From Euwallacea fornicatus (taxonomy: Eukaryota > Arthropoda > Insecta > Coleoptera > Curculionidae): 64,000 nt of DNA. The position numbers and the translations under genes were made by a program. Below are positions 1-9,140 of the stretch, one piece after another (the stretch's first letter is position 1; the number at the start of each line of letters is the position of its first letter). The notes under the pieces were generated by a model, which saw only the letters and a list, made by a program, of their open reading frames with translations, was not told where the DNA came from and searched no databases. The stretch spans positions 496,001 through 560,000 of the forward strand of contig NW_027096036.1 in NCBI RefSeq assembly GCF_040115645.1, in the 5' to 3' direction.

Positions 1-54
1 CAAATTAATCAGCTCGACGAGATTTTGAAGATGTCACAACACATCAGAATTGCA

Positions 55-73
55 TCTTGTTGAACTTCCAAGA
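55..73. repeat. Short inverted repeat TCTTG / CAAGA in the core
   Basis: TCTTG at 55-59 and CAAGA at 69-73 form 5-bp inverted arms around a 9-base spacer. The pair sits inside the invariant core and so recurs in most monomers. It is broken in copies with CTTCTAAG, such as the second monomer. With arms this short it may be coincidental; I record it because it is the only dyad inside the most conserved part of the monomer. Confidence 0.4.
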
Positions 74-78
74 AAAAT

Positions 79-84
79 AGTACT
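79..84. other. ScaI-type site AGTACT, phase 79-84
   Basis: AGTACT occurs once per monomer in nearly all copies, so cutting at this site should give a 176-bp ladder. It is lost in the AGTACA variants near 12,580, 16,274, 19,618, 29,298, 48,651, 52,524, 54,987, 58,683 and 61,323, and in the TTGTACT variants near 2,015, 7,825 and 7,999. These losses are useful subfamily markers. Confidence 0.85.
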
Positions 85-188
85 TTATGTGCTCAAACAC
101 CCAACTTGTGTGACTTTTCAAACTTTGAAGCTCGATAACATCGGCAAATGATGACCAAATTTGTTAAACAAAGTGTCAAATTAATCAG

Positions 189-197
189 CTCGACGAG
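189..197. repeat. Dyad 1, CTCG-A-CGAG, phase 13-21
   Basis: A perfect 4-bp inverted repeat around one unpaired A, shown here in the second monomer. It is intact in monomers whose box 1 reads AATCAGCTCGACGAG. It is destroyed in the class reading AGTCACCTCAACGAG, in the CTCGAAGAG variant (28.5, 47.7, 48.2, 52.1, 54.6, 58.3 and 60.9 kb) and in the CTGGACGAG variant (29.6, 29.9, 52.8, 55.3 and 61.6 kb). It also holds two of the four CpG sites of the monomer. Confidence 0.7.
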
Positions 198-273
198 ATC
201 TTTAACATGACGCAACACATCAGAATTGCATCTTGTTGAACTTCTAAGAAAAATAGTACTTTATGTGCTCAAA

Positions 274-288
274 CACACAACTTGTGTG
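274..288. repeat. Dyad 2, CACACAA-C-TTGTGTG, phase 98-112
   Basis: A perfect 7-bp inverted repeat around one central C, the longest dyad in the monomer, shown in the second copy. It falls in the most variable box. Alternative forms have CACCCAA, CACAAAA or CACGCAA on the left, and TTATGTG, CTGTGTG or TTTTTTG on the right, each weakening or abolishing the symmetry. The only monomer with a length change in the window has lost bases from both sides of this element. Short dyads that can extrude as cruciforms are known in centromeric satellites that lack CENP-B boxes; a link here is inference. Confidence 0.75.
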
Positions 289-292
289 ACTT

Positions 293-305
293 TTCAAACT
301 TTGAA
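293..305. repeat. Dyad 3, TTCAAA-N-TTTGAA, phase 117-129
   Basis: A perfect 6-bp inverted repeat around one centre base, starting four bases after dyad 2. The centre base is C, T or A in different monomer classes (TTCAAACTTTGAA, TTCAAATTTTGAA, TTCAAAATTTGAA), and all three keep both arms intact. Arm-breaking forms are few: TTCAAACTTTCAA near 3,293, 4,877, 5,757 and 23,181; TTCAAAATTTCAA near 1,533; TTCATAATTTGAA near 9,270 and 9,622. Dyads 2 and 3 lie side by side and could form paired hairpins. Confidence 0.75.
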
Positions 306-335
306 GCTCGATAACTTCGGCAAATGAGGACCAAA

Positions 336-348
336 TTTGTTAAACAAA
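336..348. repeat. Dyad 4, TTTGTT-A-AACAAA, phase 160-172
   Basis: A perfect 6-bp inverted repeat around a central A at the end of the second monomer. It is intact in copies ending in AAACAAAGTGT. One pair is lost in the AAACAGAGTGT, AAACACAGTGT and AAACATAGTGT classes. In the AATTCCTTAAACAAA class the left arm is lost. Confidence 0.7.
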
Positions 349-858
349 GTGTCAAATTAGTCACCTCAACGAGATTTTGAAGATGTCACAACACATCAGA
401 ATTGTATCTTGTTGAACTTCCAAGAAAAATAGTACTTTATGTGCTCAAACACGCAACTTTTTTGACTTTTCAAAATTTGAAACTCGATAACTTCGGCAAA
501 TGAGGACCAAATTTGTTAAACAAAGTGTCAAATTAGTCACCTCAACGAGATTTTGAAGATGTCACAACACATCAGAATTGCATCTTGTTGAACTTCCAAG
601 AAAAATAGTACTTTATGTGCTCAAACACCCAACTTGTGTGACTTTTCAAACTTTGAAGCTCGATAACATCGGCAAATGAGGACCAAATTTGTTAAACAGA
701 GTGTCAAATTAATCAGCTCGACGAGATCTTTAACATGACACAACACATCAGAATTGCATCTTGTTGAACTTCCAAGAAAAATAGTACTTTATGTGCTCAA
801 ACACAAAATTTGTGTGACTTTTCAAACTTTGAAGCTCGATAACTTCGGCATATGAGCA

Positions 859-2288
859 CCAAATTTGTTAAACAAAGTGTCAAATTAGTCACCTCAACGA
901 GATTTTGAAGATGTCACAACACATCAGAATTGCATCTTGTTGAACTTCCAAGAAAAATAGTACTTTATGTGCTCAAACACACAACTTGTGTGACTTTTCA
1001 AACTTTGAAGCTCGATAACTTCGGCAAATGAGTACCAAATTCCTTAAACAAAGTGTCAAATTAATCAGCTCGACGAGATTTTAAAAATGTCACAACACAT
1101 CAGAATTGCATCTTGTTGAACTTCCAAGAAAAATAGTACTTTATGTGCTCAAACACCCAACTTGTGTGACTTTTCAAACTTTGAAGCTCGATAACTTCGG
1201 CAAATGTGGACCAAATTTGTTAAACAAAGTGTCAAATTAGTCACCTCAACGAGATTTTGAAGATGTCACAACACATCAGAATTGCATCTTGTTGAACTTC
1301 CAAGAAAAATAGTACTTTATGTGCTCAAACACAAAACTTGTGTGAGTTTTCAAACTTTGAAGCTCGATAACATCGGCAAATGAGGACCAAATTCCTTAAA
1401 CAAAGTGTCAAATTAATCAGCTCGACGAGATTTTGAAAATGTCACAACACATCAGAATTGCATCTTGTTGAACTTCCAAGAAAAATAGTACTTTATGTGC
1501 TCAAACACACAACCTGTGTGACTTTTCAAAATTTCAAGCTCGATAACATCGGCAAATGAGGACCAAATTTGTTAAACAGAGTGTCAAATTAATCAGCTCG
1601 ACGAGATTTTGAAGATGTCACAACACATCAGAATTGCATCTTGTTGAACTTCCAAGAAAAATAGTACTTTATGTGCTCAATCACAAAACTTGTGTGAGTT
1701 TTCAAACTTTGAAGCTCGATAACATCGGCAAATGAGGACCAAATTTGTTAAACAGAGTGTCAAATTAATCAGCTCGACGAGATCTTTAACATGACACAAC
1801 ACATCAGAATTGCATCTTGTTGAACTTCCAAGAAAAATAGTACTTTATGTGCTCAAACACACAACTTGTGTGACTTTTCAAACTTTGAAGCTCGATAACT
1901 TCGGCAAATGATGACCAAATTTGTTACACAAAGTGTCAAATTAATCAGCTCGACGAGATCTTTAACATGACACAACACATCAGAATTGCATCTTGTTGAA
2001 CTTCCAAGAAAAATTGTACTTTATGTGCTCAAACACAAAACTTGTGTGACTTTTCAAACTTTGAAGCTCGATAACTTCGGCATATGAGCACCAAATTCCT
2101 TAAACAAAGTGTCAAATTAATCAGCTCGACGAGATTTTGAAGATGTCACAACACATCAGAATTGCATCTTGTTGAACTTCCAAGAAAAATAGTACTTTAT
2201 GTGCTCAAACACACAACTTGTGTGACTTTTCAAACTTTGAAGCTCGATAACTTCGGCATATGAGCACCAAATTCCTTAAACAAAGTGT
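859..2288 (+). repeat. Domain I monomers between the block A copies
   Basis: About eight monomers of ordinary satellite. The part from about 960 to 1,540, containing the GATTTTAAAAATG box-1 variant at 1077, matches about 4,304-4,884 at a spacing of 19 monomers (3344 bp). The copy near 1,533 uniquely combines an A centre in dyad 3 with the broken right arm TTTCAA. A TTGTACT variant lies near 2,015. No other feature seen. Confidence 0.8.
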
Positions 2289-3146
2289 CAAATTAATCAG
2301 CTCGACGAGATTTTGAAGATGTCACAACACATCAGAATTGCATCTTGTTGAACTTCCAAGAAAAATAGTACTTTATGTGCTCAAACACCCAACTTGTGTG
2401 ACTTTTCAAACTTTGAAGCTCGATAACATCGGCAAATGATGACCAAATTTGTTAAACAAAGTGTCAAATTAATCAGCTCGACGAGATCTTTAACATGACG
2501 CAACACATCAGAATTGCATCTTGTTGAACTTCTAAGAAAAATAGTACTTTATGTGCTCAAACACACAACTTGTGTGACTTTTCAAACTTTGAAGCTCGAT
2601 AACTTCGGCAAATGAGGACCAAATTTGTTAAACAAAGTGTCAAATTAGTCACCTCAACGAGATTTTGAAGATGTCACAACACATCAGAATTGTATCTTGA
2701 TGAACTTCCAAGAAAAATAGTACTTTATGTGCTCAAACACGCAACTTTTTTGACTTTTCAAAATTTGAAACTCGATAACTTCGGCAAATGAGGACCAAAT
2801 TTGTTAAACAAAGTGTCAAATTAGTCACCTCAACGAGATTTTGAAGATGTCACAACACATCAGAATTGCATCTTGTTGAACTTCCAAGAAAAATAGTACT
2901 TTATGTGCTCAAACACCCAACTTGTGTGACTTTTCAAACTTTGAAGCTCGATAACATCGGCAAATGAGGACCAAATTTGTTAAACAGAGTGTCAAATTAA
3001 TCAGCTCGACGAGATCTTTAACATGACACAACACATCAGAATTGCATCTTGTTGAACTTCCAAGAAAAATAGTACTTTATGTGCTCAAACACAAAATTTG
3101 TGTGACTTTTCAAACTTTGAAGCTCGATAACTTCGGCATATGAGCA

Positions 3147-5300
3147 CCAAATTCCTTAAACAAAGTGTCAAATTAATCAGCTCGACGAGATTTTGAAAAT
3201 GTCACAACACATCAGAATTGCATCTTGTTGAACTTCCAAGAAAAATAGTACTTTATGTGCTCAAACACACAACCTGTGTGACTTTTCAAACTTTCAAGCT
3301 CGATAACATCGGCAAATGAGGACCAAATTTGTTAAACAGAGTGTCAAATTAATCAGCTCGACGAGATCTTTAACATGACACAACACATCAGAATTGCATC
3401 TTGTTGAACTTCCAAGAAAAATAGTACTTTATGTGCTGAAACACAAAACTTATGTGACTTTTCAAATTTTGAAACTCGATGACTTCGGCAAATGAGGACC
3501 AAATTTGTTAAACAAAGTGTCAAATTAGTCACCTCAACGAGATTTTGAAGATGTCACAACACATCAGAATTGCATCTTGTTGAACTTCCAAGAAAAATAG
3601 TACTTTATGTGCTCAAACACGCAACTTTTTTGACTTTTCAAAATTTGAAACTCGATAACTTCGGCAAATGAGGACCAAATTTGTTAAACAAAGTGTCAAA
3701 TTAGTCACCTCAACGAGATTTTGAAGATGTCACAACACATCAGAATTGCATCTTGTTGAACTTCCAAGAAAAATAGTACTTTATGTGCTCAAACACCCAA
3801 CTTGTGTGACTTTTCAAACTTTGAAGCTCGATAACATCGGCAAATGAGGACCAAATTTGTTAAACAGAGTGTCAAATTAATCAGCTCGACGAGATCTTTA
3901 ACATGACACAACACATCAGAATTGCATCTTGTTGAACTTCCAAGAAAAATAGTACTTTATGTGCTCAAACACAAAACTTGTGTGACTTTTCAAACTTTGA
4001 AGCTCGATAACATCGGCAAATGAGGACCAAATTTGTTAAACAAAGTGTCAAATTAATCAGCTCGACGAGATCTTTAACATGTCACAACACATCATGATTG
4101 CATCTTGTTGAACTTCCAAGAAAAATAGTACTTTATGTGCTCAAACACCCAACTTGTGTGACTTTTCAAACTTTGAAGCTCGATAACATCGGCAAATGAG
4201 GACCAAATTTGTTAAACAGAGTGTCAAATTAATCAGCTCGACGAGATCTTTAACATGACACAACACATCAGAATTGCATCTTGTTGAACTTCCAAGAAAA
4301 ATAGTACTTTATGTGCTCAAACACACAACTTGTGTGACTTTTCAAACTTTGAAGCTCGATAACTTCGGCAAATGAGTACCAAATTCCTTAAACAAAGTGT
4401 CAAATTAATCAGCTCGACGAGATTTTAAAAATGTCACAACACATCAGAATTGCATCTTGTTGAACTTCCAAGAAAAATAGTACTTTATGTGCTCAAACAC
4501 CCAACTTGTGTGACTTTTCAAACTTTGAAGCTCGATAACTTCGGCAAATGTGGACCAAATTTGTTAAACAAAGTGTCAAATTAGTCACCTCAACGAGATT
4601 TTGAAGATGTCACAACACATCAGAATTGCATCTTGTTGAACTTCCAAGAAAAATAGTACTTTATGTGCTCAAACACAAAACTTGTGTGAGTTTTCAAACT
4701 TTGAAGCTCGATAACATCGGCAAATGAGGACCAAATTCCTTAAACAAAGTGTCAAATTAATCAGCTCGACGAGATTTTGAAAATGTCACAACACATCAGA
4801 ATTGCATCTTGTTGAACTTCCAAGAAAAATAGTACTTTATGTGCTCAAACACACAACCTGTGTGACTTTTCAAACTTTCAAGCTCGATAACATCGGCAAA
4901 TGAGGACCAAATTTGTTAAACAGAGTGTCAAATTAATCAGCTCGACGAGATCTTTAACATGACACAACACATCAGAATTGCATCTTGTTGAACTTCCAAG
5001 AAAAATAGTACTTTATGTGCTCAAACACACAACCTGTGTGACTTTTCAAACTTTGAAGCTCGATAACATCGGCAAATGAGGACCAAATTTGTTAAACAGA
5101 GTGTCAAATTAATCAGCTCGACGAGATTTTGAAGATGTCACAACACATCAGAATTGCATCTTGTTGAACTTCCAAGAAAAATAGTACTTTATGTGCTCAA
5201 TCACAAAACTTGTGTGAGTTTTCAAACTTTGAAGCTCGATAACATCGGCAAATGAGGACCAAATTTGTTAAACAGAGTGTCAAATTAATCAGCTCGACGA
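3147..5300 (+). repeat. Domain I patchwork satellite
   Basis: Twelve or so monomers assembled from block types also seen on either side. The rare GTGCTGAAACAC variant appears at 3,433 and returns at 5,897 and 8,537, spacings of 14 and 15 monomers. The segment from about 4,304 repeats that from about 960 with one extra monomer inserted near 4,950-5,090. Nothing but satellite is present. Confidence 0.8.
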
Positions 5301-8300
5301 GATCTTTAACATGACACAACATATCAGAATTGCATCTTGTTGAACTTCCAAGAAAAATAGTACTTTATGTGCTCAAACACAAAACTTGTGTGACTTTTCA
5401 AACTTTGAAGCTCGATAACTTCGGCATATGAGCACCAAATTCCTTAAACAAAGTGTCAAATTAATCAGCTCGACGAGATTTTGAAGATGTCACAACACAT
5501 CAGAATTGCATCTTGTTGAACTTCCAAGAAAAATAGTACTTTATGTGCTCAAACACACAACTTGTGTGACTTTTCAAATTTTGAAGCTCGATAACTTCGG
5601 CATATGAGCACCAAATTCCTTAAACAAAGTGTCAAATTAATCAGCTCGACGAGATTTTGAAGATGTCACAACACATCAGAATTGCATCTTGTTGAACTTC
5701 CAAGAAAAATAGTACTTTATGTGCTCAAACACCCAACTTGTGTGACTTTTCAAACTTTCAAGCTCGATAACATCGGCAAATGAGGACCAAATTTGTTAAA
5801 CAGAGTGTCAAATTAATCAGCTCGACGAGATCTTTAACATGACACAACACATCAGAATTGCATCTTGTTGAACTTCCAAGAAAAATAGTACTTTATGTGC
5901 TGAAACACAAAACTTATGTGACTTTTCAAATTTTGAAACTCGATAACTTCGGCAAATGAGGACCAAATTTGTTAAACAAAGTGTCAAATTAGTCACCTCA
6001 ACGAGATTTTGAAGATGTCACAACACATCAGAATTGCATCTTGTTGAACTTCCAAGAAAAATAGTACTTTATGTGCTCAAACACGCAACTTTTTTGACTT
6101 TTCAAAATTTGAAACTCGATAACTTCGGCAAATGAGGACCAAATATGTTAAACAAAGTGTCAAATTAGTCACCTCAACGAGATTTTGAAGATGTCACAAC
6201 ACATCAGAATTGCATCTTGTTGAACTTCCAAGAAAAATAGTACTTTATGTGCTCAAACACCCAACTTGTGTGACTTTTCAAACTTTGAAGCTCGATAACA
6301 TCGGCAAATGAGGACCAAATTTGTTAAACAGAGTGTCAAATTAATCAGCTCGACGAGATCTTTAACATGACACAACACATCAGAATTGCATCTTGTTGAA
6401 CTTCCAAGAAAAATAGTACTTTATGTGCTCAAACACAAAACTTGTGTGACTTTTCAAACTTTGAAGCTCGATAACTTCGGCATATGAGCACCAAATTCCT
6501 TAAACAAAGTGTCAAATTAATCAGCTCGACGAGATTTTGAAGATGTCACAACACATCAGAATTGCATCTTGTTGAACTTCCAAGAAAAATAGTACTTTAT
6601 GTGCTCAAACACACAACTTGTGTGACTTTTCAAATTTTGAAGCTCGATAACTTCGGCATATGAGCACCAAATTCCTTAAACAAAGTGTCAAATTAATCAG
6701 CTCGACGAGATTTTGAAGATGTCACAACACATCAGAATTGCATCTTGTTGAACTTCCAAGAAAAATAGTACTTTATGTGCTCAAACACACAACTTGTGTG
6801 ACTTTTCAAATTTTGAAGCTCGATAACTTCGGCATATGAGCACCAAATTCCTTAAACAAAGTGTCAAATTAATCAGCTCGACGAGATTTTGAAGATGTCA
6901 CAACACATCAGAATTGCATCTTGTTGAACTTCCAAGAAAAATAGTACTTTATGTGCTCAAACACCCAACTTGTGTGACTTTTCAAACTTTGAAGCTCGAT
7001 AACATCGGCAAATGATGACCAAATTTGTTAAACAAAGTGTCAAATTAATCAGCTCGACGAGATCTTTAACATGACGCAACACATCAGAATTGCATCTTGT
7101 TGAACTTCTAAGAAAAATAGTACTTTATGTGCTCAAACACACAACTTGTGTGACTTTTCAAACTTTGAAGCTCGATAACTTCGGCAAATGAGGACCAAAT
7201 TTGTTAAACAAAGTGTCAAATTAGTCACCTCAACGAGATTTTGAAGATGTCACAACACATCAGAATTGCATCCTGTTGAACTTCCAAGAAAAATAGTACT
7301 TTATGTGCTCAAACACGCAACTTTTTTGACTTTTCAAAATTTGAAACCCGATAACTTCGGCAAATGAGGACCAAATTTGTTAAACAAAGTGTCAAATTAG
7401 TCACCTCAACGAGATTTTGAAGATGTCACAACACATCAGAATTGCATCCTGTTGAACTTCCAAGAAAAATAGTACTTTATGTGCTCAAACACGCAACTTT
7501 TTTGACTTTTCAAAATTTGAAACCCGATAACTTCGGCAAATGAGGACCAAATTTGTTAAACAGAGTGTCAAATTAATCAGCTCGACGAGATTTTGAAGAT
7601 GTCACAACACATCAGAATTGCATCTTGTTGAACTTCCAAGAAAAATAGTACTTTATGTGCTCAATCACAAAACTTGTGTGAGTTTTCAAACTTTGAAGCT
7701 CGATAACATCGGCAAATGAGGACCAAATTTGTTAAACAGAGTGTCAAATTAATCAGCTCGACGAGATCTTTAACATGACACAACACATCAGAATTGCATC
7801 TTGTTGAACTTCCAAGAAAAATTGTACTTTATGTGCTCAAACACAAAACTTGTGTGACTTTTCAAACTTTGAAGCTCGATAACTTCGGCAAATGATGACC
7901 AAATTTGTTACACAAAGTGTCAAATTAATCAGCTCGACGAGATCTTTAACATGACACAACACATCAGAATTGCATCTTGTTGAACTTCCAAGAAAAATTG
8001 TACTTTATGTGCTCAAACACAAAACTTGTGTGACTTTTCAAACTTTGAAGCTCGATAACTTCGGCATATGAGCACCAAATTCCTTAAACAAAGTGTCAAA
8101 TTAATCAGCTCGACGAGATTTTGAAGATGTCACAACACATCAGAATTGCATCTTGTTGAACTTCCAAGAAAAATAGTACTTTATGTGCTCAAACACACAA
8201 CTTGTGTGACTTTTCAAATTTTGAAGCTCGATAACTTCGGCATATGAGCACCAAATTCCTTAAACAAAGTGTCAAATTAATCAGCTCGACGAGATTTTGA

Positions 8301-9140
8301 AGATGTCACAACACATCAGAATTGCATCTTGTTGAACTTCCAAGAAAAATAGTACTTTATGTGCTCAAACACCCAACTTGTGTGACTTTTCAAACTTTGA
8401 AGCTCGATAACATCGGCAAATGATGACCAAATTTGTTAAACAGAGTGTCAAATTAATCAGCTCGACGAGATCTTTAACATGACACAACACATCAGAATTG
8501 CATCTTGTTGAACTTCCAAGAAAAATAGTACTTTATGTGCTGAAACACAAAACTTATGTGACTTTTCAAATTTTGAAACTCGATAACTTCGGCAAATGAG
8601 GACCAAATTTGTTAAACAAAGTGTCAAATTAGTCACCTCAACGAGATTTTGAAGATGTCACAACACATCAGAATTGCATCTTGTTGAACTTCCAAGAAAA
8701 ATAGTACTTTATGTGCTCAAACACGCAACTTTTTTGACTTTTCAAAATTTGAAACTCGATAACTTCGGCAAATGAGGACCAAATATGTTAAACAAAGTGT
8801 CAAATTAGTCACCTCAACGAGATTTTGAAGATGTCACAACACATCAGAATTGCATCTTGTTGAACTTCCAAGAAAAATAGTACTTTATGTGCTCAAACAC
8901 CCAACTTGTGTGACTTTTCAAACTTTGAAGCTCGATAACATCGGCAAATGAGGACCAAATTTGTTAAACAGAGTGTCAAATTAATCAGCTCGACGAGATC
9001 TTTAACATGACACAACACATCAGAATTGCATCTTGTTGAACTTCCAAGAAAAATAGTACTTTATGTGCTCAAACACAAAATTTGTGTGACTTTTCAAACT
9101 TTGAAGCTCGATAACTTCGGCATATGAGCACCAAATTCCT
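5300..9140 (+). repeat. 15-monomer HOR pair in domain I
   Basis: About 5,300-6,480 corresponds to about 7,940-9,120 at a spacing of 15 monomers (2640 bp). Shared markers include GTGCTGAAACAC (5,897 and 8,537), AAATATGTTAAAC (near 6,142 and 8,782) and several CATATG sites. Copies differ at TTGTACT near 7,999 and at AAAATTTGTG near 9,068. Between them, 6,865-7,230 repeats the start of block A. The right edge of homology lies near 9,200, where TTGCATC becomes TTACATC and box 2 changes class. Confidence 0.8.
7217..7568 (+). repeat. Recent single-monomer tandem duplication
   Basis: Monomers 7217-7392 and 7393-7568 share two changes seen nowhere else in the window: TGCATCCTGTTG in the core and GAAACCCGATAAC after dyad 3. 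The copies agree until their last bases, where the first ends AACAAAGTGT and the second AACAGAGTGT. The simplest reading is a one-unit duplication by unequal exchange, with the right crossover in the final part of the monomer. Confidence 0.85.

Larger units (their letters stand above)
49..97 (+). repeat. Nearly invariant monomer core (phase 49-97)
   Basis: Reading down the array, this 49-bp segment changes far less than the rest of the monomer. Only scattered substitutions are seen, for example C to T at phase 53, CTTCCAAG to CTTCTAAG, AGTACT to AGTACA, ATGTGC to ACGTGC or AAGTGC, and GAACTT to GTACTT. The variable boxes lie on both sides of it. Many plant and primate centromeric satellites have such conserved windows, which are thought to reflect protein binding or nucleosome positioning. 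No binding factor can be named from the sequence, and frequent conversion alone could also keep the segment uniform. Confidence 0.75.
1..176 (+). repeat. Representative monomer, defines phase 1-176
   Basis: This copy sets the phase numbering used in all entries. It has 34 C and 28 G in 176 bases and four CpG sites, two in CTCGACGAG, one in CTCGATAA and one in TCGGC. That is roughly three quarters of the number expected from base composition, so CpG is only mildly depleted. Diagnostic variation across the array lies in box 1 (phase 1-36), box 2 (phase 98-130) and box 3 (phase 137-172). The choice of base 1 as the monomer start is arbitrary, because the window happens to begin there; no biological boundary is implied. 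The two 88-bp halves show no convincing similarity, so this does not look like an old dimer. Confidence 0.95.
1..858 (+). repeat. HOR block A, first copy (pair with 2289-3146)
   Basis: This stretch of nearly five monomers recurs at 2289-3146, exactly 13 monomers (2288 bp) downstream. Both copies carry the same order of variants, including the rare CTTCTAAG near 241 and 2529, TGTATC near 412 and 2700, and CGGCATATGAGC at the right end. They part at about 859, where this copy has AAATTTGTT and the other AAATTCCTT. A substitution at 2700 (TTGATG instead of TTGTTG) separates them. The start of the block is present again from 6865, 39 monomers from base 1, for about two monomers. Confidence 0.85.

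Noticed and set aside
57..62. Recognition as a named family (CentBr of 176 bp, Arabidopsis 180-bp repeat, CentO, soybean 91/92-bp repeats)
   Set aside because: Length alone matches CentBr, but the words I remember of these families are not present; a species assignment would be a guess.
55..73. CENP-B box
   Set aside because: The segment has superficial TTG and CTT words but lacks the essential TTCG, A and CGGG elements; none of the classes shows a match on either strand.
1..176. Monomer as an old dimer of two 88-bp halves
   Set aside because: Apart from AGCTCGA at phases 11-17 and 129-135 (118 bp apart, not 88) and the dyad spacing, the halves do not align.
177..352. AGATCT, CATATG and GATATC palindromes as regulatory sites
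   Set aside because: They arise as point variants of box 1 and box 3 and behave as subfamily markers; nothing suggests regulation.
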